The notes under the pieces are model-generated. The model did no database searches. It had not been told where the DNA came from and saw nothing but the letters and a program-made list of their open reading frames with translations. The translations under genes and the position numbers were made by a program. From assembly GCA_020354085.1 (NCBI GenBank), contig CP070641.1:1937437-1947885 (forward strand): 10,449 nt of DNA, given 5' to 3'. Within the stretch, counting starts at the first letter, position 1, and each line of letters opens with the position of its first letter. This DNA is from Pseudomonadota bacterium. GTDB lineage: Bacteria > Pseudomonadota > Gammaproteobacteria > Acidiferrobacterales > Sulfurifustaceae. This document shows, piece by piece, positions 1 through 5,928 of this stretch.

Positions 1-880
1 AATCGAAGGTGTACTTGTGAGTGATGGCTGCGAATACCAGGTACCCGCCAGTGGTGTGCAACACGCCCTTGGGCTTACCGGTCGAACCGGACGTATAGAG
101 AATGAACATTGGGTCTTCAGCGTCCATCTCCTCGATCGCGCAGTCGCTCGATGCCTTAGCGATTTCGTCCTGATAGACGATGTCGCGCTTGTCCTTCATG
201 GCGACCTTGCCACCGGTGCGCTTGTACACCACCACCGTGTGCACGTTCGGGCATTTCTCCAACGCCGCATCCGTGTTGGCCTTGAGCGGGATCTTCTTGC
301 CGCCGCGCACGCCCTCGTCCGCCGTGATCACCACGCGGCAATCGGAATCGAGAATGCGGTCGGAAAGCGACTGCGGCGAAAAGCCGCCGAACACCACCGA
401 GTGGATAGCGCCGATACGGGTGCAGGCCAGCATGGCGACGGCCGCGGCGGGAACCATCGGCATGTAGATACACACGCGGTCACCCCTCTTGACGCCGCGG
501 CTCTTTAGCACATTGGCGAACTTGCACACCTCGGCGTGCAGCTCGCGGTAGGTGATCTTCTTGTCGTCCTTGGGATCGTCGCCTTCCCAGATGATCGCGA
601 CCTGGTCGCCGCGCTTGGCGAGATGGCGGTCGAGGCAGTTATAGGAAACGTTGAGCTTGCCGCCGATGAACCACTTGATGTAGAGATTCTTGGCGTCGAA
701 GCTCCAATCATTCACCTTGGTCCACGGCTTGGACCAAGTTACGAACGCTTGCGCTTGCTCGCCCCAAAATCCGTCGGGGTCCTTAATTGAGCGCGCGTAC
801 ATCTCGTTGTACTTGGCCTCGTTGATGTGAGCTTGGCCGGCGACTGCGGCGGGGACGTCATAGACACGTGCTTCAGACAT
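1..880 (-). CDS. acs: Acetyl-CoA synthetase (AMP-forming), N-terminal 293 residues, runs off the left edge
   Basis: Activates acetate with ATP to acetyl-AMP and then forms acetyl-CoA in the cytoplasm. Only the N-terminal 293 of about 650 residues lie in the window. The start is the ATG at 878-880, preceded by AAGGAG (889-894, spacing 8). Visible family features: the N-terminal ACAS segment with the YNEMY and DPDGFW blocks (about residues 20-40), the FIGGKLNVSYNCLDRH region (71-86), the CoA-binding RGGKKIPLK segment (192-200), and the adenylate-forming P-loop YTSGSTGKPKG (262-272). The reading frame is intact up to the edge. The symporter operon further right supplies its substrate, so both belong to one acetate-use locus, although acs has its own leader of several hundred bases. 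Propionyl-CoA synthetase is the nearest alternative; the N-terminal sequence fits Acs better. Confidence 0.96.
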   Translation of the reverse strand, partial: MSEARVYDVPAAVAGQAHINEAKYNEMYARSIKDPDGFWGEQAQAFVTWSKPWTKVNDWSFDAKNLYIKWFIGGKLNVSYNCLDRHLAKRGDQVAIIWEGDDPKDDKKITYRELHAEVCKFANVLKSRGVKRGDRVCIYMPMVPAAAVAMLACTRIGAIHSVVFGGFSPQSLSDRILDSDCRVVITADEGVRGGKKIPLKANTDAALEKCPNVHTVVVYKRTGGKVAMKDKRDIVYQDEIAKASSDCAIEEMDAEDPMFILYTSGSTGKPKGVLHTTGGYLVFAAITHKYTFD

Positions 881-1410
881 GCGCCTGTCTCCTTCTGCTT
901 GTGCCCTCTTTCCACGTCGGCGTGGAGTTCAGGTTCGTGTGACTTACCCTCCGGAGGCGGGCGTCGCTGCCGCTCGCCGACTATGACCTGTCCGTCCCGG
1001 AGCCTGAGATCCTTCTAAGAAACCTCGTTCCAGATTCGGGAAATCGCCTTGGCGTTTTAGCAGCTGCGGCGCAGCGGCCGGTGGGCAATTGCCGAAAATA
1101 AGCGCTGACAACGAGAGAAGACCATTTTTCTACCCACAAATACCAATGTCAACGCCGACACATTTCATATGCGGAGAAAATTGCTCGGAAACGGGGCTGC
1201 GTGCGTGAGCGTGAAGAGCGAGCACCTCGGGTCCGGCCGTCAGCGAATTGTCAAAGCGAATCACAGTGTGCACGCGGCCGCGGGGTGTCGGTTCGCTATC
1301 ACACGGGAGACGATTCTGCTAACTCATTCTCGCGCTGGTGGCCATCACGCAGGAATGGTACAAGGCGTTCTACGTAGCAGGCCATCGCAGACACGCAATA
1401 CCCAGGAATC
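881..1410. other. 530-bp divergent intergenic region between acs and the 223-residue gene
   Basis: I find no convincing gene here. An open frame starting at 1169 on the plus strand has no ribosome binding site and runs into the next gene in another frame. Visible elements: a perfect inverted repeat TCCACG-TCGG-CGTGGA (911-926) and the palindrome CCTCCGGAGG (948-957), both in the untranslated leader of acs; the palindrome GGCAATTGCC (1084-1093); and a possible sigma-70 promoter facing acs (1124-1152). The palindromes could be operators or RNA hairpins. Nothing identifies a particular regulator. Confidence 0.5.
1124..1152 (-). promoter_or_regulatory. Candidate sigma-70 promoter for acs
   Basis: Read on the minus strand there is a perfect -35 hexamer TTGACA (1147-1152), a 17-bp spacer and a 4-of-6 match AAAAAT as -10 (1124-1129). 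Transcription would begin near 1117, leaving a leader of about 235 nt before acs. The palindrome GGCAATTGCC (1084-1093) would then lie about 25-35 nt inside the transcript, where an operator could sit. The -35 is good and the -10 poor, so this is tentative. Confidence 0.35.
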
Positions 1411-2082
1411 ATGCGCAACCAAACACGACGGGCCGGTCGGTCGGCAAGATGGGCAACTGACCTGTGGCGAGGGCTGCGCGACTATTTTGGCTCACTCGGC
1501 CGACGTCGCGACGAACCAGTCAATGACCTTGCCGCGCTGCGGCACTTTCTCGAGACCCGTGCCAGCTACGTGGCGCAGACTTCGCTGTACGGATACCTGC
1601 GCACGCGTGCCGGCATGATCTACCCGCAGTTGTTCGACAACGATGAGTACGTGCGTTCGATCAACATCGCCAAATGGCACGTCTGGCTTGCCTGCCTGTC
1701 GGATCTGACCGTGTATGCCGGCGGATTGTTGATGCAGGATCCACAAGGCTCGGCGTCCAAAGTCGGTACGCTCATGCAGGTCGTGTTGGCTGAGATTCTC
1801 AATGCAACCGGCACTCCCAACGATGCGGATCAGGAGTTTCCGCTACACGCCAAACGCGTGCAGGCACGCGTGGCTGGTTGCGATTGGGTGCGCGTTACCG
1901 ACGACGAGACGCCGTTTTCCGAAAGTCCGACGGCCCTGATCCGCTGGGCGCCGATTGTCGAGAATCTAAAGGAGCTCGATGAGGGGATCGTCAGGAATTC
2001 GGTGCGCTTCCGCTGGCAGGAGATCCGCCGCGATTTGCGCCGCAATCTCGATGCGGCGGCCGTTCTGCAATCCGCCGCTTGA
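1411..2082 (+). CDS. Conserved hypothetical protein, 223 residues
   Basis: I cannot assign a function. The ATG at 1411 follows AGGAA (1404-1408) at suitable spacing and the frame ends in TGA at 2080-2082. The first 35 residues are Arg-rich and low in complexity. The body (about 40-105) is the best-conserved-looking block: FLETRASYVAQTSLYGYL, the Tyr-Pro-Leu-Phe-Asp stretch, and SINIAKWHVWLACLSDL. I recall homologues with this block in proteobacteria, sometimes labelled 'esterase' without support; no GxSxG motif is present here. There is no clear transmembrane helix or signal peptide, so it is probably cytosolic. It diverges from acs and converges on the YggT-like gene 45 bp away, with no intrinsic terminator between them. 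An acetate-related role would be inference from position only. Confidence 0.85.
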   Translation: MRNQTRRAGRSARWATDLWRGLRDYFGSLGRRRDEPVNDLAALRHFLETRASYVAQTSLYGYLRTRAGMIYPQLFDNDEYVRSINIAKWHVWLACLSDLTVYAGGLLMQDPQGSASKVGTLMQVVLAEILNATGTPNDADQEFPLHAKRVQARVAGCDWVRVTDDETPFSESPTALIRWAPIVENLKELDEGIVRNSVRFRWQEIRRDLRRNLDAAAVLQSAA

Positions 2083-2127
2083 TCTACACGCGCGACGGTC
2101 GGACCAAAACGTCGCTCAACGAGCAAT

Positions 2128-2484
2128 CTAGTTGACGATCTTACCGATGAGGTAGGCGATGGCGCGCGCCAATTCACTTTCCAGCGGAAACGACAGCATA
2201 CCCATCACTGAATAGCCGAGCAGCCAGGGCATCAAATAAAAGCGTGCCATGAAAAAGAACCACGCCACGTAGAGCGGCACAATGGGCGGGATCAGAAACG
2301 AAGGCGTTATCGGGGCAAACAGCTTGAGCAGCGGGTTGGTCACCCTGATGAAGAACTGACTGAAGAAAAACTTGCTTTCCTCGGGGAGGAACAGGCGCAT
2401 GCCAAAGCGCCCGATCAGCGTCCACATGATCACGCCCAGAACGTAGTCGACTACGATCGCCCAAAGGGGAATGGTCTCGGTCAT
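2128..2484 (-). CDS. Small YggT-like integral membrane protein
   Basis: A 118-residue hydrophobic protein with two likely membrane segments, about residues 8-28 and 62-92. Between them is a stretch reminiscent of the YggT family (PF02325): FIRVTNPLLKLFAPITPSF, comparable with that family's 'R-x-T-E/N-P-L-L' motif ahead of a Pro-rich turn and helix. YggT proteins have no established biochemical role. The start ATG at 2482-2484 has only a weak GGA upstream. The gene lies just 36 nt beyond the intrinsic terminator that follows the symporter gene. It is therefore either expressed by read-through or from a promoter overlapping that terminator. The family call rests on sequence resemblance alone and could be wrong at the domain level; membrane location is secure. 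Confidence 0.8.
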   Translation of the reverse strand: MTETIPLWAIVVDYVLGVIMWTLIGRFGMRLFLPEESKFFFSQFFIRVTNPLLKLFAPITPSFLIPPIVPLYVAWFFFMARFYLMPWLLGYSVMGMLSFPLESELARAIAYLIGKIVN

Positions 2485-2520
2485 CGTGTAGTTCCGGTTT
2501 TAGGCAGCATCGCAGGGCCA

Positions 2521-2556
2521 AGAAAAAAGAAGCCGGGGCGAGCTCGCGCCCCGGCT
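2521..2556 (-). terminator. Strong Rho-independent terminator after the symporter gene
   Basis: A perfect 10-bp GC-rich inverted repeat, AGCCGGGGCG (2531-2540) and CGCCCCGGCT (2547-2556), encloses a 6-nt loop. On the minus strand it is followed at once by a U-rich tract (complement of 2521-2530). Orientation and position fit termination of the DUF4212-symporter transcript about 140 nt after its stop codon, just ahead of the YggT-like gene. Confidence 0.92.
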
Positions 2557-2698
2557 GTGAATGATACTAGCCACCGTCTCTCGAGGCGATCACCCCTTCT
2601 GAGACGGAGACCATGGCGCCCACAAATACAAGGCCCCTTGCAACTACAGCGCCCAGTGCCGAAGGAGCATTCCCCTCGGGCACCGGGCACTGCCCCCT
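2557..2698 (-). other. Structured 3' region of the symporter transcript
   Basis: This stretch between the symporter stop codon and the terminator has no gene but two further inverted repeats. The first is CCGTCTC (2574-2580) with GAGACGG (2601-2607), 20-nt loop. The second is CAGTGCC (2654-2660) with GGCACTG (2686-2692). Inside the second lies an additional foldback on the minus strand pairing CCGAGGGG with CTCCTTCGG, allowing G-U pairs. The 3' UTR could therefore form three consecutive hairpins counting the terminator. Function, for example mRNA protection or a 3'-derived small RNA, is inference. Confidence 0.5.
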
Positions 2699-4540
2699 CT
2701 AGTGTGATGAGCCTAGAATCGTCTCGCCCCGTGGGATGCGAACCTCGTCGACCATGGCCTGCGTCTCCTTGTCGGGCGCCTTGGTCATGAGCGACACCAC
2801 GATCATCGCGACCAGGCTGACGGAAGCACCGATGATACCGAAGCGCAGGTCATCCATACCCCACCACGGTTTCATCCCGCCCCACTTCACCATGTACAGA
2901 TACCACGTACCCGCGGTCAGACCGAGCACCATACCGGCGATCGCTCCCGCCCGGTTGGCGCGCTTCCACCACACGCCGAGCACCAATGGGAAAAACAGCC
3001 CGGACATGGCGAAGCAGAATGCCCACGCCACCGCGCCGAGGATACCCGTGAGCTTGAAGCTCGCGACGATCGCACCGAGCGCACCGATGAAGAGCAATAA
3101 CACGCGGGCAACGATCAGGCGCTTCCTCGTCTCGGCCTTCGGATCGATGATCTTGTAATACAGATCATGCGAGAGCGCGTTGGCGATCGCGAGCAGCAGA
3201 CCGTCGGCCGTCGACATCGCCGCCGCCATGCCACCGGCGGCCACCAGGCCTGAGATCACGTACGGAAGGCCCGCTATTTCCGGCGTCGCCAGCACCACGA
3301 TATCCCCACGGATGAAGAACTCGTTGATCTGCAGGATGCCGTCGCCGTTGAAGTCCTTGAGCGCCACCATGCCGATCGAGGCCCAGTTCTTGATCCACGC
3401 CAGCGCCGAGACCTCCTCGAACGACTTGCCGATGATGCTGGTGGCAAGACTCGGATCGAGCAACTGCAGCTTGGTGAAGGTCGCGAGCGCCGGTGCCGTG
3501 AAGTACAGCAGGAAGATAAAGAACAGCGACCAGGCCACCGAAGTGCGCGCCGCGCGTACCGACGGTGTCGTGAAGTAGCGCATCAGGATGTGCGGAAGTG
3601 AAGCGGTGCCGACCATCATGCACGCCACCAGTGTTACGAAGCGCCAGGAGGCGATAAAGCCTTCACCCGGCGTGGCATGCAGCACGGTTAACGCCTTGAG
3701 GCCAGGGAACTGTCCAGCGATATCACCCGTGGGCTTTAGCACGCCCACCTGGTGCACAACTTCGAGTTCCATGATCTTCTGCACCGCCTCACCGTACACG
3801 AGGTGCGGGAACGCTCCAAAGCCCTGCTTTGTCGACATCCAGAAAACCGGAATGAGGTAGGCGATGATGAGCACAATGTACTGCGCCACCTGCGTCCAGG
3901 TCACCGCACGCATGCCCCCGAGCATCGAACAGAGCAGGATGCCCAAGAGACCGAACCACACACCGACCTCAAACGGGACGTGCAGTGCGCGTGCCGCGAT
4001 GGTGCCCGTGGCGTTGATTTGCGCGGTCACGTAGGTGAATGACGCGATCACCAACACGATCACGGCGCAAAAACGCGTCAGGTTGCCACCGTAGCGCGTG
4101 CCGATGAAGTCCGGCACGGTATAGCAGCCGAACTTGCGCAGGTAGGGCGCCATCAGGGTTGCCACCAACACATAGCCGCCGGTCCACCCGACCACGAAGG
4201 CGAGGTAGGCATGACCACCCAGGTAGATGCCGCCCGCCATGGCGACGAACGAGGCGCCCGACATCCAGTCGGCCGCTGTCGCCATGCCATTGAAGACCGG
4301 CGGTACCTGCCGGCCGGCGACGTAGTAGGCGTCGACCTGCATGGTGCGCGACAGCCAGCCGATGACGGCGTAAATGACCACCGTGAAACCTACGAACAGG
4401 ATGCCGATGGTGTCGGCCTTCATGCCGAGGGTTTCAAACCACGCCATCAACGCGAAGAACAGCAGGAAGCCTCCGGTATAGAGGCCGTAGATCTTGGGGA
4501 GGTTCTCGACGAACGTCGTCCCCTTCTTGAATAGTGGCAT
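2699..4540 (-). CDS. actP: Sodium:solute symporter, acetate/monocarboxylate type (large subunit)
   Basis: A 613-residue inner-membrane transporter of the SSS family, by overall sequence the VC_2705 subfamily that works with a DUF4212 small subunit. It probably imports acetate or a related short-chain acid with Na+ or another cation. Visible: about 13 hydrophobic helices; the N-terminal core motif ATAADWMSGASF (87-98); GGMRAVTWTQVAQY (208-221); TPEIAGLPYVISGLVAAGG (about 419-437); and the STADG motif (443-447), whose Ser-Thr pair corresponds to the Na+-site residues of this family. A long extramembrane insertion contains a full EF-hand-like loop, D396-x-N398-x-D400-G401...E407. The start ATG (4538-4540) has a perfect AAGGAGG (4549-4555) that overlaps the stop codon of the upstream small subunit, so the two are co-translated. 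It ends 143 nt before a strong terminator. Substrate assignment rests on the family and on nearby acs. Confidence 0.93.
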   Translation of the reverse strand: MPLFKKGTTFVENLPKIYGLYTGGFLLFFALMAWFETLGMKADTIGILFVGFTVVIYAVIGWLSRTMQVDAYYVAGRQVPPVFNGMATAADWMSGASFVAMAGGIYLGGHAYLAFVVGWTGGYVLVATLMAPYLRKFGCYTVPDFIGTRYGGNLTRFCAVIVLVIASFTYVTAQINATGTIAARALHVPFEVGVWFGLLGILLCSMLGGMRAVTWTQVAQYIVLIIAYLIPVFWMSTKQGFGAFPHLVYGEAVQKIMELEVVHQVGVLKPTGDIAGQFPGLKALTVLHATPGEGFIASWRFVTLVACMMVGTASLPHILMRYFTTPSVRAARTSVAWSLFFIFLLYFTAPALATFTKLQLLDPSLATSIIGKSFEEVSALAWIKNWASIGMVALKDFNGDGILQINEFFIRGDIVVLATPEIAGLPYVISGLVAAGGMAAAMSTADGLLLAIANALSHDLYYKIIDPKAETRKRLIVARVLLLFIGALGAIVASFKLTGILGAVAWAFCFAMSGLFFPLVLGVWWKRANRAGAIAGMVLGLTAGTWYLYMVKWGGMKPWWGMDDLRFGIIGASVSLVAMIVVSLMTKAPDKETQAMVDEVRIPRGETILGSSH

Positions 4541-4553
4541 GATCTAGTCCTCC

Positions 4554-4817
4554 TTAGTCTTCTTCGGCCACGCCGAACTCGCGGTCGATTTTGTCTTGCT
4601 GTTTCGCGAAAACGAACAGCTGCACGACAAAGACGACCAGCGAACCCTGGGCCGCGAAATAAAAGCCGAGTGGGAAATTCAGGAAGCTGATCTTGTTCAG
4701 CCCCGGTGCGAACCAGTGCACCAGGTACGAAAAGACGAACCAGATCACCAAGTGAACGATCATCAGGTTGCGCGTTCGATGCCAGTGCGCTTCCCGTTGT
4801 GCAGTATCGGTTGCCAT
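4554..4817 (-). CDS. DUF4212 small subunit of the sodium:solute symporter
   Basis: An 87-residue membrane protein of the DUF4212 family, described as the small partner of VC_2705-type symporters. Hallmarks: the N-terminal HWHRTRNL (11-18), a first helix (about 18-38), the LNKISFLNFPLGFYFAAQGS block (about 40-59), a second helix (about 55-73) and a charged tail ending in EED. The start is taken as the ATG at 4815-4817 because GGAGG (4825-4829) is 7 nt upstream. A TTG two codons earlier is only 1 nt from that site and cannot use it. Its TAA stop (4554-4556) overlaps the ribosome binding site of the large subunit 13 bp on, implying translational coupling and fixed stoichiometry. Confidence 0.93.
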   Translation of the reverse strand: MATDTAQREAHWHRTRNLMIVHLVIWFVFSYLVHWFAPGLNKISFLNFPLGFYFAAQGSLVVFVVQLFVFAKQQDKIDREFGVAEED

Positions 4818-4876
4818 CGACAATCCTCCAGTCTGCTAAATCTTCTTAGGTTAGTGAATTACGGATTGTTTGCTTT

Positions 4877-4899
4877 GCCTGGGCAGCTAGGGCTCAGGC
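4877..4899 (-). other. Hairpin at the end of the small ORF, in the symporter leader
   Basis: On the minus strand GCCTGAGC and GCCCAGGC pair (7 of 8 positions) around a 7-nt loop. The 5' arm contains the stop codon of the 50-codon ORF, and an AAGGAGG (4899-4905) lies directly before it with no usable start codon after it. There is no U-tract, so it is not an intrinsic terminator. It could make expression of the downstream genes depend on translation of the small ORF; this is inference. Confidence 0.4.
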
Positions 4900-5046
4900 C
4901 TCCTTATCATGCTCTCGCATGACCAAAACGCGCGGGGGATCCCGCTCGTGTAGACCGCTTTTTTCCCGATCGCAAGCAATCTGGCAGTGGGCAGCGCACC
5001 ACCCTTCTTGCCGGCAGTACTCGCGGTGCCGCTCGGTCATTCGCAT
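4894..5046 (-). CDS. Cys-rich 50-residue small protein upstream of the symporter genes
   Basis: A small ORF, MRMTERHREYCRQEGWCAAH... to ...KEA, that I do not recognise as a known family. Support: AGGAGG (5052-5057) sits 5 nt before the ATG (5044-5046), as strong as any ribosome binding site in the window, and an in-frame TAA lies six codons upstream, so this ATG is the only credible start. The protein is hydrophilic and rich in Arg, Glu and His. Four cysteines are clustered as C11-x5-C17-x3-C21-x3-C25, with H9, H20 and H36 nearby, suggesting metal binding or disulfides; it has no signal peptide or membrane segment. It precedes the DUF4212 gene by 76 nt on the same strand. It may be a real small protein or a translated leader. 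Without homologues the coding call remains moderate. Confidence 0.6.
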   Translation of the reverse strand: MRMTERHREYCRQEGWCAAHCQIACDREKSGLHERDPPRVLVMREHDKEA

Positions 5047-5163
5047 GTGCTCCTCCTGTCTGCGTTATTTGCCACTAAAGCATTTCTCGACTTCACGCGA
5101 GTCCCTTCAACCAACGTCCCACCCCGAATTTCGAATCTTGTCGTGTTGCCTCCTTTTGCGTCG

Positions 5164-5177
5164 TTGATCTAGGTCAG
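5164..5177 (-). promoter_or_regulatory. FNR/ANR-like box upstream of the small ORF and symporter genes
   Basis: TTGATCTAGGTCAG, read on the plus strand, matches the FNR-type consensus TTGAT-N4-ATCAA in all five bases of one half and three of five in the other; the A-to-G change in the second half is common in ANR-type sites. It lies in the short gap after the exonuclease gene, 118 bp before the small ORF. If the site is centred at -41.5 (class II activation), transcription would start near 5129 on the minus strand, with only a weak -10 (CAAGAT, 5135-5140). The box is suggestive of oxygen- or nitric-oxide-responsive control, not proof. Confidence 0.42.
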
Positions 5178-5206
5178 CTACCTAAACCGTTTCTAGCTGC
5201 CGACGA

Positions 5207-5928
5207 CTAGGCGCCGCCAGCGCCGGCACCCATCATCGTATGCTGCTGAGATTCGGCGGCGGCCAACAAGGCACCAACAGTATCGAGCCCACGGGCCCGC
5301 GCTCGCTTCAGTAGAATCAACAGCAGCTCGCCGGTGGCCAATACGTCATCCACAGCGCGATGCCGGGCGCGTACGTAAATGTTGAAGCGCGACAACCAGT
5401 CATCAAGACGCTGGCGCGCGGCAAGCGCGCCTCCGGGTACAGAGCAGGCGCGAGGTGCGCCAGGTCCAGCCACCGGTGCGGGAGGCGCACCCCCAATACT
5501 TCGCGCGTGGCGCGGTCAAGCATGGTGCGATCGAACCACGCATGGTACGCGACCAACACATGCTTGCTGGCGAACTCCAGGAAATCGAGCAGCGCATGCT
5601 CGGCCGGGAGCCCACTCGCCTGCTCGCCCGGTGCGATGCCATGTACCAGGATGTTCTCTTTGCTGGTCGCCTCGGCTTGATAGACGATGCGCTCGAAACC
5701 GGCGCCCGCCAGCAACCGCTCATGGCGCAGCGCGCAGGCACCGATTGCCAACACCCGATCGCGACGTGCATCCAGTCCGGAGGTTTCGACATCCACCACC
5801 ACCAGCTTGGCGTCGGCCAGCGCCACCTGCTCGCTGTCTTCGACCAGCCCGCGCCAAGCGGCGAGGCGCGTCGTCAGGTCTTCCGGTAACTCGACCGCGG
5901 GTCCAAACAGGCGCGCGACCCAGCTCAT
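5207..5928 (-). pseudogene. DnaQ-like DEDDh 3'-5' exonuclease with a one-base frame break
   Basis: A DNA polymerase III epsilon-type exonuclease of about 240 residues. From the ATG at 5926-5928 one frame gives ExoI (VVVDVETSGLD, D46 and E48), HGI (96-98) and ExoII (YHAWFDRTML, D133), reaches YPEARLPR near 5413-5430, then continues as unrelated sequence to a stop at 5317. The family-like continuation RQRLDDWLSRFN... with ExoIII HRAVDD (5345-5362) is in another frame that ends at 5207. Restoring one base within the GCGCGC-rich stretch 5411-5425 joins the halves. As it stands, the product lacks the ExoIII His and Asp and should be inactive. No slippery heptamer is visible, so mutation or a sequencing error is more likely than programmed frameshifting. 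It overlaps the upstream regulator gene by ATGA (5925-5928), so the two are translationally coupled. Confidence 0.85.

Noticed and set aside
1045..1058. Mini terminator CGCC-TT-GGCG-TTTT on the plus strand
   Set aside because: A 4-bp stem with a 2-nt loop cannot form stably and there is no upstream plus-strand gene to terminate.
1169..1618. Plus-strand open frame of 149 codons
   Set aside because: No ribosome binding site, low-complexity translation, and its second half overlaps the better-supported 223-residue gene in another frame.
4818..4823. TTG start for the DUF4212 gene, two codons upstream
   Set aside because: It lies only 1 nt from GGAGG, too close for initiation; ATG 4815-4817 has 7-nt spacing.
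5061..5074. Sigma-54-like site (TGGCA ... GCA on the minus strand) before the small ORF
   Set aside because: The GG-to-GC spacing is two bases short of the required -24/-12 spacing.
5411..5425. Programmed -1 ribosomal frameshift in the exonuclease
   Set aside because: No X-XXY-YYZ slippery heptamer, no obvious stimulatory SD or pseudoknot; a lost base in the GCGCGC run is simpler.
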